DNA of 25,157 nt from Vitreoscilla stercoraria DSM 513 (GCF_000382305.1 NZ_KB908036.1:18747-43903); one strand, 5' to 3'. Counted from the stretch's first letter, positions 1 through 7,213 are shown. Notes: generated by a model from the letters alone, not told the origin. Numbers and translations: made by a program.

Positions 1-72
1 AATTGGTAGACGCAGGGGACTCAAAATCCCCCGCCGCAAGGTGTGTCGGTTCGAGTCCGACCCTGGGCACCA
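1..72 (+). tRNA. tRNA-Leu (anticodon CAA), 5' end cut off by the window
   Basis: The anticodon loop CTCAAAA (anticodon CAA) is closed by a GGGGA/TCCCC stem. A long variable arm, as in class II tRNAs, comes next, then a T arm with the TTCGAGT loop, then the acceptor 3' strand CCTGGGC, discriminator A and an encoded CCA at 70-72. The acceptor strand implies a missing 5' end GCCCAGG just before base 1, so about 13 bases are lost. Confidence 0.93.
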
Positions 73-85
73 CAGATTTAGGAAA

Positions 86-112
86 ATAAACCGCACTAGC
101 GGTTATTTTTTT
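86..112 (+). terminator. Intrinsic terminator of the tRNA-Leu transcript
   Basis: A six-base-pair stem AACCGC/GCGGTT (89-94 with 99-104) and a four-base loop are followed by A and seven T. It lies 14 bases after the tRNA 3' end. Confidence 0.75.
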
Positions 113-148
113 GCCTATGATTTATGTATTGCATATTCATACCTACTC

Positions 149-181
149 AAAAAAAATAGGCTGAAGCCATCAGCTTCAACC
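149..181 (-). terminator. Intrinsic terminator of the fRMsr gene
   Basis: Read on the minus strand, GGTTGAAGC (181-173) pairs with GCTTCAGCC (167-159): nine pairs with one G-T wobble and a five-base loop. TA and a run of eight T follow. It sits 25 bases after the stop codon of the reductase gene. Confidence 0.8.
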
Positions 182-205
182 CATTTGTATCAACCTCGTC
201 TGACT

Positions 206-694
206 TTAATCCACATCCGATGCAGCCATCAACGTGGCAACCACTTGTTCTAAATAATCCGCATCCACTTGGCCAAACGTGGCAATAGCATCACTGTCCA
301 CATCCAACACACCCACGCAGCGACCATCTTTCATCATCGGCACCACGATTTCAGATTGCGACAAGCTGCTACATGCAATATGTCCTGCAAATTGATTCAC
401 ATCCTCAACCACAATGGTTCGTTCTTGCGCCCATGCAGTGCCGCAAACACCTTTGTTTTTGGCAATGCGTGTGCAAGCAATCGGACCTTGAAACGGACCC
501 AAAACCAATTGCGCATCTTTGACCAAATAAAAACCCACCCACAACCAGTCAAACTGTGTTTTCAATACCGCTGCAATATTCGCCATATTGGCAACAAAAT
601 CACGTTCATCACTGATTAAAGCGACAATTTGTGGCAACAAGCCGTCGTATTGAGCGGGTTTGTCACCATCGATTTGATGCAATGTTTCTGCCAT
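206..694 (-). CDS. msrC: Free methionine-(R)-sulfoxide reductase (GAF-domain fRMsr, YebR/MsrC type)
   Basis: This cytosolic enzyme reduces free L-methionine-(R)-sulfoxide to methionine, repairing oxidised methionine. The 162-residue protein is one GAF domain. It has the family's three cysteines at 74 (IACTRI), 84 (KGVCGTAW) and 108 (HIACSSLSQSEIVVP), with the same spacing as C84, C94 and C118 recalled for E. coli YebR. GVLDVDSD near residue 128 is also typical. The open frame runs back to 922 without good support, because that part overlaps the next gene and has no GAF similarity. Three ATGs lie at 703, 700 and 694. I chose 694 because a GGA lies nine bases upstream of it and a likely -10 box at 719-724 would leave almost no leader for the 703 start. 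The gene stands alone between two likely transcript boundaries. Function is confident; the exact start is not. Confidence 0.9.
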   Translation of the reverse strand: MAETLHQIDGDKPAQYDGLLPQIVALISDERDFVANMANIAAVLKTQFDWLWVGFYLVKDAQLVLGPFQGPIACTRIAKNKGVCGTAWAQERTIVVEDVNQFAGHIACSSLSQSEIVVPMMKDGRCVGVLDVDSDAIATFGQVDADYLEQVVATLMAASDVD

Positions 695-718
695 CTTCAT
701 CATTCCATAAAAAGAAAC

Positions 719-747
719 ATCATAGCATTTTCTAAGGTGAAGTCTAA
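719..747 (-). promoter_or_regulatory. Possible extended -10 promoter of the fRMsr gene
   Basis: On the minus strand TGCTATGAT (TATGAT at 724-719) fits an extended -10. Seventeen bases upstream the -35 position holds TTAGAC, a poor match. The predicted RNA start near 712 suits translation from 694. Confidence 0.35.
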
Positions 748-748
748 T

Positions 749-761
749 AAGCGTCCTGTAA
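749..761 (+). repeat. DUS-like word AAGCGTCCTGTAA, single intergenic copy
   Basis: Exact copy of the 13-mer that recurs in this window. It lies between the reductase gene and the hydroxy-acid oxidase gene, seven bases past the latter's stop codon, and has no inverted partner here. Confidence 0.8.
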
Positions 762-767
762 GCTTTG

Positions 768-1895
768 TTACCAACGTACCAAACATTCAGAATGTATCTC
801 TTTGATCTGTGCACATCCCATTTGCGCCAGAGCCAACTCCAACTCCATACGCAACAAATGCAATATATGCGCCACGCCCAACATACCAGCCACAGCCAAA
901 GCATGCATTTGCGGACGACCAATCATGACTGCATCAGCGCCCAAAGCCAAAGCTTTGACAATGTCAGTACCATGTCGGATACCACCATCTAATAAAATCG
1001 GCACAGCTGCGCCAGTGGCAGCTTTGATTTCAGGCAAAACATGCAAAGACGCTGCCATGCCATCCAAAACCCGTCCACCATGATTGGAAACCACCAAACC
1101 ATCGATGCCGTACTCAAGCGCCATCTTGGCATCCTCAGGATGGCTCACGCCTTTAAGCCACAAAGGCAAATGCGTTTGTTCACGCAACCACGCCAAATCG
1201 TCCCACGTTGGCGCATGTTCGGTAAACCAAGAACCAAAGACCAATTGCTCATCCAACAAATGGCTGGTGTGCTTGTACTGCGCATCAGCATCAATATTGA
1301 CCGCACTCACGCCCTCAGGCAAAGCCAAAGACGAGCGTTTGTAATGTGCATCTACCGTCCACATAACCGCACTAAATTGTGCATCTAAAGCGTCCTGTAA
1401 CACTTGCTGCGTCTGTTGTTGACTCGCTTGACTGTACAATTGCAACCAAAGGGGCGGTACAGGCCGCTTCAATTCTTGCGCCCCCGCCTCTGCTGCCAAA
1501 CGTATGTCTTGAAAACGGCAACTGGACAAAGTGCTGACCACCATCGGTGTTTGCATCGCCACGGCTGCACGCACCGTTGCCAACTCTGCTTCAGGATGCA
1601 CCAAACCATGATAAGCCACAGGTGCCAATGCTATCGGCACTTGCCATGTTTCATTCAAAATCTGCACAGCCACGCCACCATGATGTACATCTCGCAAAAT
1701 ACGTGGGCGCAAACCATAATCATCGAACGCACGGCGATTGGCTGCCACACTGATATTTTGATCACTGCCTTGCTGAATGTATTGCCAAATATCTGAACGC
1801 ACAAAATCTTGAGCCGTGATTTCATAATCACGCAAACATTGCAGCGTTATGGGAATGTGATTCAAAGCGGCCTGTAAAATATGAGAATGGCTCAT
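768..1895 (-). CDS. FMN-dependent 2-hydroxy-acid oxidase/dehydrogenase (lactate oxidase / LldD superfamily)
   Basis: This is a TIM-barrel flavoprotein of the glycolate oxidase / lactate oxidase / flavocytochrome b2 family, which oxidises an L-2-hydroxy acid to the 2-oxo acid. In the 375-residue protein the key residues are present: Y39, Y154 (LQLYS), D182 (TVDAH), K248 (LKGVSHPED), and H272 with R275 (SNHGGR). The FMN-phosphate region LLDGGIRHGTDIVKALALGADAVMIGRP starts at about 301. The loop after TVD reads AHYKRSS, where many relatives have a Gly...Arg-Glu pattern, so the substrate may differ from lactate. I chose ATG 1895 because it overlaps the upstream stop as ATGA, which suggests translational coupling to the PiuC-like gene; a GTG at 1907 is the alternative. 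There is no transmembrane segment to suggest a membrane-bound LldD. The substrate is unknown. Confidence 0.85.
   Translation of the reverse strand: MSHSHILQAALNHIPITLQCLRDYEITAQDFVRSDIWQYIQQGSDQNISVAANRRAFDDYGLRPRILRDVHHGGVAVQILNETWQVPIALAPVAYHGLVHPEAELATVRAAVAMQTPMVVSTLSSCRFQDIRLAAEAGAQELKRPVPPLWLQLYSQASQQQTQQVLQDALDAQFSAVMWTVDAHYKRSSLALPEGVSAVNIDADAQYKHTSHLLDEQLVFGSWFTEHAPTWDDLAWLREQTHLPLWLKGVSHPEDAKMALEYGIDGLVVSNHGGRVLDGMAASLHVLPEIKAATGAAVPILLDGGIRHGTDIVKALALGADAVMIGRPQMHALAVAGMLGVAHILHLLRMELELALAQMGCAQIKEIHSECLVRW
1388..1400 (+). repeat. DUS-like word inside the hydroxy-acid oxidase gene
   Basis: Exact AAGCGTCCTGTAA. On the coding strand it reads TTA-CAG-GAC-GCT, encoding Leu-Gln-Asp-Ala. 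The same peptide comes from the copy in mrp (23929-23941). Confidence 0.75.
1865..1877 (+). repeat. One-mismatch DUS-like word (AAGCGGCCTGTAA)
   Basis: It differs from the 13-mer only at position 6 (T to G). It lies near the start of the hydroxy-acid oxidase gene, where the coding strand reads Leu-Gln-Ala-Ala. Confidence 0.45.
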
Positions 1896-2572
1896 GTTTG
1901 CGACCACATACGCAATAAATTATGATAAACACCGCTCAAGCTACGCGCGGCTTCACTGTGTGCATCTGTGGCTAAAACCTTTTGTATCGAACCATCCAAA
2001 TCATACAAAATTTGTCGCTGCTCACTGGAAGCGACCAAGCTTTGCGTCCAAAAAAATGCCCCCAAACGTACGCCTTGCGTCACAGGCTCCACCCGATGCA
2101 AACTGTTGGCAGGATACACAATCGCATCACCTGCTGCCAATTTGACACGGTTTTCGCCATATGCCGTACTGATGACCAATTCACCACCTTCGTACTCATC
2201 AGGTTCGCTCAAAAACACCGTCGTCGACACATCGCTGCGCACTTTCATATCAGCATTGGGCATGGTGAAAATGGCATTGTCGATGTGATTGCCATACGCG
2301 GTGCCGTTTTCATAGCGATTAAACAGCGGCGGCAAGACTTTCAGCGGCAAAGCAGCAGCCATAAACATAGAACTGCGCCCGAGCTTGTCTAAAATCAACT
2401 GTCCGATTTGTTGCGCAATCATATTATCCCGTGGCAACTGATGGTTGGTTTTCACTTGGGCGGCAATGTGTCCTGCCGTCAAGTGCCCATCTTGCCAAGG
2501 TTGTTGCAATAATAACTCACGGCAAACACTGACTTCTTCAGCATTCAGCAATTCGGGAATACGTAATAACAT
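1892..2572 (-). CDS. piuC: Fe(II)/2-oxoglutarate-dependent PKHD-type hydroxylase (PiuC/YbiX family)
   Basis: This small non-haem iron dioxygenase family is commonly encoded beside TonB-dependent catecholate receptors such as Fiu and PiuA. Its substrate is not settled; it is thought to act on the siderophore or on iron release. The 226-residue length matches the family. The iron ligands are H96 and D98 (GNHIDNA) and H159 (NSLHRVEP), and the 2-oxoglutarate-binding arginine is R169 (GVRLGAFFW). The start MLLRIPELLNAEEV is the usual N-terminus and has GGAG seven bases upstream. The frame can be extended to 2605, but that part runs through the terminator stem at 2592-2621. The gene follows the receptor gene and overlaps the oxidase gene by ATGA, so the three form one cluster, probably iron-repressed. 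Confidence 0.92.
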   Translation of the reverse strand: MLLRIPELLNAEEVSVCRELLLQQPWQDGHLTAGHIAAQVKTNHQLPRDNMIAQQIGQLILDKLGRSSMFMAAALPLKVLPPLFNRYENGTAYGNHIDNAIFTMPNADMKVRSDVSTTVFLSEPDEYEGGELVISTAYGENRVKLAAGDAIVYPANSLHRVEPVTQGVRLGAFFWTQSLVASSEQRQILYDLDGSIQKVLATDAHSEAARSLSGVYHNLLRMWSQT

Positions 2573-2586
2573 AAGTATGCTCCAGA

Positions 2587-2621
2587 CAAAAAGCCCCATC
2601 ATCATAACCGAAGATGGGGCT
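2587..2621 (-). terminator. Terminator or attenuator between the receptor gene and piuC
   Basis: On the minus strand AGCCCCATC (2621-2613) pairs perfectly with GATGGGGCT (2600-2592) around a 12-base loop, and five T follow. It ends 15 bases before the piuC start codon, and the piuC Shine-Dalgarno follows directly. There is no room for a promoter between hairpin and piuC, so piuC is probably reached by partial read-through. Confidence 0.75.
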
Positions 2622-2645
2622 GTTTCAATGCATCTTAATCAAGAT

Positions 2646-4874
2646 TTAGAATGCTAATTTCAAGCTCGCAACCGCAGAGCGACCTGCACCGATGGAAGCG
2701 TAATGGGTTGAATAAGTTGAGCTGTAATATTCTTTGTCAGTCAAGTTATACACATTCAACTGGGCTTTGGCCATTTTATTGATTTGGTAAGACACCATCG
2801 CATCATAACGCGTGTAGCCTGGAATGCCTTTGATCAAGACCGCATCACCATTTTGTGTGTAACTGCCCACTGCGCTGCTTTGTGCATACAAACCGACACC
2901 TGCTGTCAATTTAGGTGTGAATGCATAACTGGTCCACAAGCTACCACTGTGACGAGGCGTATTGAAGAAGTCTTTGCCTTGAGCCACGTTATCAGAACCA
3001 TTGGCATTTTTCGCCAATTTTTTCTGTTCGCTAGACATGAAAGTATAACCGCCATACACATTCCATTGATCGGTGATTTGACCATTGAAACCCAATTCAA
3101 AACCATCAACCACTTTCTCACCCGCCATGCGAGCAACGCCGTTTTCAACAATACGAGCATTGGTGATTTCATTGCGGAACACCGCACCAGTCAAAGACAA
3201 GCGATCGTTCAACAAATCCCATTTGGTACCCACTTCATACGAGCGGGTTTTTTCTGGTGACAATTCATTGGCATTGGCAACAGGTGAGCGGCCTGAAGTC
3301 GGATCGATACCTTGGTCTTCCATGCCTTGACCCAAGAATGAGTTACCTGGGGTTGAAGCAGTGGCAAAGTTGGCGTAAATGCTACCATTTGGCAATGGTT
3401 TGTATACCAAACCCAATTGGTAATTCCACAAATTGTCTGTACGAGTAAAACGCTCTTTACCAGGTGCTTGCACGCTCGAATCATAATGGTCAAAACGCAC
3501 ACCTGCATTCAACAACCATTGTGGGTTGAATTCAATGGTATCAAACGCATACACAGAAGTGGTTTTAGTGCGGTAATTGGTTGCATCACCCACAGTATAA
3601 GTACCATTCCATGGATCGTTTGGATTTGGGTTGTTCAAGCTGGTACACATATAACCACTTGCCGCACCCACACCATTTTTACATACGCTACCACTACCAT
3701 GAGTAGGATTCAAAGCAATGCTGCTGACAGCAGATTTTTCATGTGCCAATTCCAAACCCACATTAAAGCTGTGTTTCAATGCACCCGTTTCAAATTTGCC
3801 CGTTAAATCGGTCACATTTTGGTAAGTGTTGACATCGCTATCACGGGTATTAGAACGTCGCCATACCAAACCATTGGCCACATTGCCTTGGCTGTCATCT
3901 GGCTGAGTCCACACATATTGCTGGCTAGATTTGGCTGCACGGAACACATTGCGAATTTTCAAATCATCATTGAAATCGTGTTCAAATGTAATGCTACCTT
4001 GGTCGGTTTTTTCCTTGCGGAAATCACGGTCAACCAAGCCATACCAATTATCACGATTACCGCCAGTAGTTGGATGGTAAGTATGTGTACCTGAAGTTGG
4101 ACGGTCTTTGGCTGCTGGCCAGTAAAATGGTGCACCGCTTTCAGGAATATCATCTGTTTGGTAATGATAGTAAGACAAAATCAAACGGGTGTCTGTGTCT
4201 AAACCAAACGCCAATGATGGTGCAAAACCCCAATGTTTGTTTTCAGGACCATTGCGACCTGGTAAGTCATTTTTTTGACCCATTGCATTCAAACGCAATG
4301 CCACACCTTGGTCAGTTGCCCAGTTGCTGTCTACTGTGGCACGCACATATTTGTCTGTGCCTGCTAACAAATCAAGGTGGGTAAAGTCATTGGTTTGAGG
4401 TTGTTTGGTTTCTACTGAAATCGAGCCACCCGCACCGCCACGACCATTGAATGCAGAATCCGCACCCTTAATCACTTCCACTTGTTCTACATTGAATGTT
4501 TCGCGCGAACCTGCCGCAATATCACGCAAACCATCTACTGAAATACTTTGTTGTGAATCGATACCACGAATGAATGGGCGATCGCCAATCGGATTACCAC
4601 CTTCACCAGCACCAAAAGTAATACCCGGTGTTGAACGCAAAGCCTCTTCCAAACTAGCCACACCACGCTGGTCTAAAACTTCACGTGTAATCACTTGTAC
4701 AGTTTTAGGCGTATCACGCAAAGGTGCAGTAAATTTATTAGAATTTGACTCAGTCGCTTTCATAGGATTGGCTTTTTGTACCGAAACCTCTACTGCGCCT
4801 AACTCAGTATCTGCATCAACATCTGCAGCCCAAGCACTGGTAGCAAAAGGCATGGTCAATAAAAAAGCCGCCAT
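2646..4874 (-). CDS. fiu: TonB-dependent catecholate siderophore receptor, Fiu-like (start region possibly out of frame)
   Basis: This outer-membrane beta-barrel imports a ferric siderophore using TonB energy. The 742 residues show the end of a signal peptide (LLTMPFATSAWAA), a TonB-box-like GAVEVSV near 26-32, a plug domain (DTPKTVQVITREVL to GSISVETKQP, roughly 50-160), and a barrel ending in the terminal aromatic VASLKLAF. The plug stretch SVDGLRDIAAGSRETFN followed by VEQVEVIKG closely resembles E. coli Fiu, and piuC downstream supports that. ATG 4874 leaves no positive n-region and has no Shine-Dalgarno. The frame stays open upstream to a stop at 4935-4937 but has no in-frame start. An ATG at 4930 followed by eight A is one base out; with nine A it would give MKKKPASKKNDASQYVAPT fused in frame to this protein. 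The gene may be phase-variable and OFF here, or the sequence may carry a homopolymer error. The ligand is unknown. Confidence 0.88.
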   Translation of the reverse strand: MAAFLLTMPFATSAWAADVDADTELGAVEVSVQKANPMKATESNSNKFTAPLRDTPKTVQVITREVLDQRGVASLEEALRSTPGITFGAGEGGNPIGDRPFIRGIDSQQSISVDGLRDIAAGSRETFNVEQVEVIKGADSAFNGRGGAGGSISVETKQPQTNDFTHLDLLAGTDKYVRATVDSNWATDQGVALRLNAMGQKNDLPGRNGPENKHWGFAPSLAFGLDTDTRLILSYYHYQTDDIPESGAPFYWPAAKDRPTSGTHTYHPTTGGNRDNWYGLVDRDFRKEKTDQGSITFEHDFNDDLKIRNVFRAAKSSQQYVWTQPDDSQGNVANGLVWRRSNTRDSDVNTYQNVTDLTGKFETGALKHSFNVGLELAHEKSAVSSIALNPTHGSGSVCKNGVGAASGYMCTSLNNPNPNDPWNGTYTVGDATNYRTKTTSVYAFDTIEFNPQWLLNAGVRFDHYDSSVQAPGKERFTRTDNLWNYQLGLVYKPLPNGSIYANFATASTPGNSFLGQGMEDQGIDPTSGRSPVANANELSPEKTRSYEVGTKWDLLNDRLSLTGAVFRNEITNARIVENGVARMAGEKVVDGFELGFNGQITDQWNVYGGYTFMSSEQKKLAKNANGSDNVAQGKDFFNTPRHSGSLWTSYAFTPKLTAGVGLYAQSSAVGSYTQNGDAVLIKGIPGYTRYDAMVSYQINKMAKAQLNVYNLTDKEYYSSTYSTHYASIGAGRSAVASLKLAF

Positions 4875-4919
4875 CGTAGGAGCGACATATTGGCTGGCAT
4901 CGTTTTTCTTAGATGCGGG

Positions 4920-4930
4920 TTTTTTTTCAT
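4920..4930 (-). repeat. ATG followed by a run of eight A at the likely receptor start
   Basis: On the minus strand ATG (4930-4928) is followed by A8 (4927-4920) and then CCC. With eight A the reading is MKKNPHLRKTMP and stops early; with nine (or six) it joins the receptor frame. A GGAAG lies about ten bases upstream of the ATG. Confidence 0.6.
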
Positions 4931-5020
4931 CTACTCAAGGCTTCCACAAAAGGTCAACGACACATTGAAAATCGTCTTTTCAAAACATATCGCTTACCCG
5001 TATTGATTAATTTGTGATTT

Positions 5021-5049
5021 AAGTAATATATAAATACGAATCATTACTT
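5021..5049 (-). promoter_or_regulatory. Possible Fur-binding site upstream of the receptor gene
   Basis: The minus strand holds TAATGATTCGTATTTAT, a partial match to the Fur consensus of repeated GATAAT units. It is framed by an inverted repeat, AAGTAAT (5021-5027) and ATTACTT (5043-5049). It lies about 90 bases before the likely start at 4930. The call rests on a partial match plus the receptor-piuC context. Confidence 0.4.
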
Positions 5050-5211
5050 ATTAGGAGCCGAAGCATACTCCTTCAAAAAACGATTTAAAAGCACATTTAA
5101 AACTCAAAAAAACCATTTATTAGATTTTTAAAATCAAAATAAAATCAAAGTTGTCATATTTTTGTCATAATTAAGCTCTTTTAAGCACAATTAAGTACCA
5201 ATCAATACCAT

Positions 5212-5254
5212 AAAAAAATTCAGGCCGCTGCTAACAAGCGTCCTGAATTTTTTT
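5212..5254 (-). terminator. Bidirectional terminator containing DUS variants, after the nlpD-like gene
   Basis: A7-TTCAGGCCGC (5212-5228) pairs with GCGTCCTGAA-T7 (5238-5254) apart from one C/T mismatch, giving a long stem with A and T runs on both sides. The right arm contains AAGCGTCCTGAA (5236-5247). It lies 22 bases after the stop of the nlpD-like gene, so it ends that transcript. Confidence 0.75.
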
Positions 5255-5275
5255 ATAACTGTGTTAAAAACCACA

Positions 5276-6031
5276 CTACCAATATGAATTAGGGTTAACA
5301 GCCTTGCCATTTTGACGCACTTCAAAATGTAATTTCACGCCGTCTGTTCCCGTCGAACCCATAGTCGCAATTTGCTGACCTTGTTTGACTTGATCGCCTT
5401 CTTTTACTGAAACACGGTCATTGTGTGCATAAACCGTCAATAAAGTTGGTGTGTGTTGCACCATCACCAAATTACCATAACCACGCAAACCATCACCTGC
5501 ATATACTACTTTACCTGCGGCCGCGGCCTTCACGGCATCGCCACGATTGCCACCAAAATCCACACCTTTGTTACTGCCACCATTAAAGTTAGACAAAACC
5601 GAGCCCGTTACAGGACGCGCTAAACGAACGTTCGTGGTATTGGCTGCGGTAGCAGGCGCGCTCCAACTAACAGCAGGTTTGCTGGCGGTGTTATTCGTTT
5701 GGCGGGTATTGGTCGCTGTATTTGTGGTATTGCGACGAGGCGTTGAACTAACGTTATTGCTCACACGCAATAATTGACCCACTTCAATTTGACCGGGGTT
5801 ACTCAATTGATTCCAACGACTCAAGGTAGAAACAGTTTGGTTATAACGCAAACCAATGCGGTACAAGTTTTCTCCTCTTTGTACCCGATGGTATCCCGCA
5901 GGCACAGAAGCATTATCTGGTACAGCAGTTCTTAAACCACCATGACCCGATTGAATCGGTGCTGCACTTTGACAAGCACTCAAACCCAGAACCAATAAGC
6001 CTACACAAGGCCACAAAGCAATTTTTTTCAT
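5276..6031 (-). CDS. nlpD: NlpD-like lipoprotein: LysM plus degenerate LytM/M23 domain
   Basis: NlpD proteins activate a cell-wall amidase (AmiC in E. coli) at the septum; they do not cut peptidoglycan themselves. The 251-residue protein has a lipoprotein signal with lipobox LSAC (lipidated Cys20), a LysM domain at about 46-91 (YHRVQRGENLYRIGLRYNQ), a Thr/Asn/Ala-rich linker at about 92-135, and a LytM domain at about 138-251. An active M23 enzyme would have HxGxD where this has NKGVDFGG (N154), so the first zinc ligand is lost, as in E. coli NlpD; LHFEVR is kept. RGYGNLVMVQH and ATMGSTGT also match NlpD. I chose ATG 6031 because it begins a standard lipoprotein signal; 6043 and 6073 are in-frame alternatives, and none has a strong Shine-Dalgarno. 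Neighbours do not include rpoS or surE, which flank nlpD in some bacteria. Confidence 0.88.
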   Translation of the reverse strand: MKKIALWPCVGLLVLGLSACQSAAPIQSGHGGLRTAVPDNASVPAGYHRVQRGENLYRIGLRYNQTVSTLSRWNQLSNPGQIEVGQLLRVSNNVSSTPRRNTTNTATNTRQTNNTASKPAVSWSAPATAANTTNVRLARPVTGSVLSNFNGGSNKGVDFGGNRGDAVKAAAAGKVVYAGDGLRGYGNLVMVQHTPTLLTVYAHNDRVSVKEGDQVKQGQQIATMGSTGTDGVKLHFEVRQNGKAVNPNSYW

Positions 6032-6070
6032 GGGTTGAATCATACCTGTGCAAAGAAATGCCAAGCAAGT

Positions 6071-6097
6071 CAAAAGACCACCTTAAACGGTGGTCTT
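6071..6097 (-). terminator. Intrinsic terminator of the DUF2147 gene
   Basis: AAGACCACC (6074-6082) and GGTGGTCTT (6089-6097) form a perfect nine-pair stem with a six-base loop. On the minus strand four T follow. It lies 21 bases past the DUF2147 stop and separates that gene from the nlpD-like gene. Confidence 0.65.
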
Positions 6098-6118
6098 ACC
6101 AAATTTTGCATTGAACAA

Positions 6119-6544
6119 TTATTTTACACGCTGCCAAATTTGCGTACGCCCTAAAATAGACGTGCCCACATAACCACGCAAGTGCAAAGTATTGGCATTA
6201 TTGGTCAATTCAGCATTGGCTTTATATGTTTTGCCGTCCTTAGGATTGGTGATACGCCCACTATCATACTTATTAGGACCGACATCTTTCAAACCTGTCA
6301 AAATCGTGCTGCCCGCCAAAGGCTTACCTTTAAAGCTACTGGTACAATCCTCACACGTTGGGCTCACACCAGCTTCGACACTGAGTATCCTACCAACATA
6401 CGCATCACCGACTTTACTGACTTGAACAATAGACTTAGGTTGCTTGGTTTTATCGTCAAATGTGCGCCATTTACCTGTGATATCTTGCGCCATCAGCAAA
6501 CTTGCAGAACTCAAGATACCCAATAAAACAATTTTTTTCATCAT
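6119..6544 (-). CDS. Secreted DUF2147-domain protein
   Basis: This is a 141-residue periplasmic protein of the DUF2147 family; its function is unknown. A signal peptide occupies about 1-20 (MMKKIVLLGILSSASLLMAQ). The rest is one small domain with the family's landmarks: ITGKWRTFDD, a CEDC cysteine pair near residue 64, LAGSTILTGLKDVG, a GRITNPKDGKTYKA strand pair, LHLRGYVGTSILGRTQIW and a basic C-terminus. AGGA lies four bases before the first ATG and seven before the second (6541), so either may be used. It forms its own transcript between the divergent GNAT gene and the terminator at 6071-6097. Confidence 0.85.
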   Translation of the reverse strand: MMKKIVLLGILSSASLLMAQDITGKWRTFDDKTKQPKSIVQVSKVGDAYVGRILSVEAGVSPTCEDCTSSFKGKPLAGSTILTGLKDVGPNKYDSGRITNPKDGKTYKANAELTNNANTLHLRGYVGTSILGRTQIWQRVK

Positions 6545-6715
6545 TTCTTCCTACTCCTATTTCAGATTGTCACCACCTAATTGGTTTGTTATATGATGGC
6601 TCTGTTTGATTGAAACACGTTTTTTCAAACAAGTGTTTGAAATTTTAAAATTCCATACTGAATCTTAAATATTAAGCACATTTAGCACTCTTCAGTGTCG
6701 TAACAAGGATACAAA

Positions 6716-7213
6716 ATGCTTATCAGAATCGCTCAAGAAGCTGATCTCAAAGACATTATTAACATATATAACAGCACCATCGCCAGCCGAAAAGTGACTG
6801 CTGATTTAAAACCAGTCACAGTAGAAGAACGATTGGATTGGTTCCAAGCCCATCAAAAACCACATCGTCCTATGCTTGTATGTTGCAATACAGACAATCA
6901 AATTTTGGCGTGGGGGACGTTTAGCGATTATTACGCTCGCGCCGCTTACGACATCACGGCTGAAATCAGTATTTATGTGTCTGAAACCCAACGCGGTCAA
7001 AAACTCGGACAAACCATGTTGCAATACATGTTAGACATTGCGCCATCATTGAACATCAAAAATGTGGTGGCAGTGATTTTTGGACACAACACACCAAGCT
7101 TGGCATTGTTTAAAAAATTTGGATTTGCCCAATGGGGCTTGTTGCCACGGGTATGCGAACTCGATGACATCGAAGCAGACATTGTCTTATTGGGCAAACG
7201 ATTGATGGTTTGA
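6716..7213 (+). CDS. GNAT N-acetyltransferase, phosphinothricin-acetyltransferase-like
   Basis: This is a 165-residue cytosolic acetyl-CoA-dependent N-acetyltransferase. The N-terminus IRIAQEADLKDIINIYNSTI is typical of the Pat/Bar/MnaT subgroup, which acetylates phosphinothricin, methionine sulfone or related amines. The core strand AEISIYV (82-88) leads into the acetyl-CoA pyrophosphate loop QRGQKLGQ (92-99). The C-terminal half holds IFGHNTPSLALFKKFGF with N125, as in the subgroup. The start is supported by AAGGA seven bases upstream. It is transcribed alone, divergently from the DUF2147 gene, and is ended by the DUS hairpin at 7220-7253. The true substrate cannot be read from the sequence. 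Confidence 0.85.
   Translation: MLIRIAQEADLKDIINIYNSTIASRKVTADLKPVTVEERLDWFQAHQKPHRPMLVCCNTDNQILAWGTFSDYYARAAYDITAEISIYVSETQRGQKLGQTMLQYMLDIAPSLNIKNVVAVIFGHNTPSLALFKKFGFAQWGLLPRVCELDDIEADIVLLGKRLMV

Larger units (their letters stand above)
4931..5275. other. Gene-free AT-rich region upstream of the receptor gene
   Basis: I find no coding sequence in these 345 bases. They hold the leader of the receptor gene, a Fur-like site near 5021-5049, very AT-rich DNA with several short A and T runs, and the terminator of the nlpD-like gene with a DUS variant at 5212-5254. The receptor promoter should lie here, but I cannot place its -35 and -10 boxes with confidence. Confidence 0.6.

Noticed and set aside
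41..253. 70-residue frame over the tRNA-Leu end
   Set aside because: It overlaps the tRNA and two terminators and resembles no protein.
704..922. N-terminal extension of the fRMsr frame
   Set aside because: It overlaps the end of the hydroxy-acid oxidase gene in another frame, is Trp/Cys-rich nonsense, and the GAF domain begins only after 694.
4405..4968. 187-residue plus-strand open frame opposite the receptor N-terminus
   Set aside because: It is a shadow of the receptor plug coding sequence on the other strand; no Shine-Dalgarno and no recognisable protein pattern.
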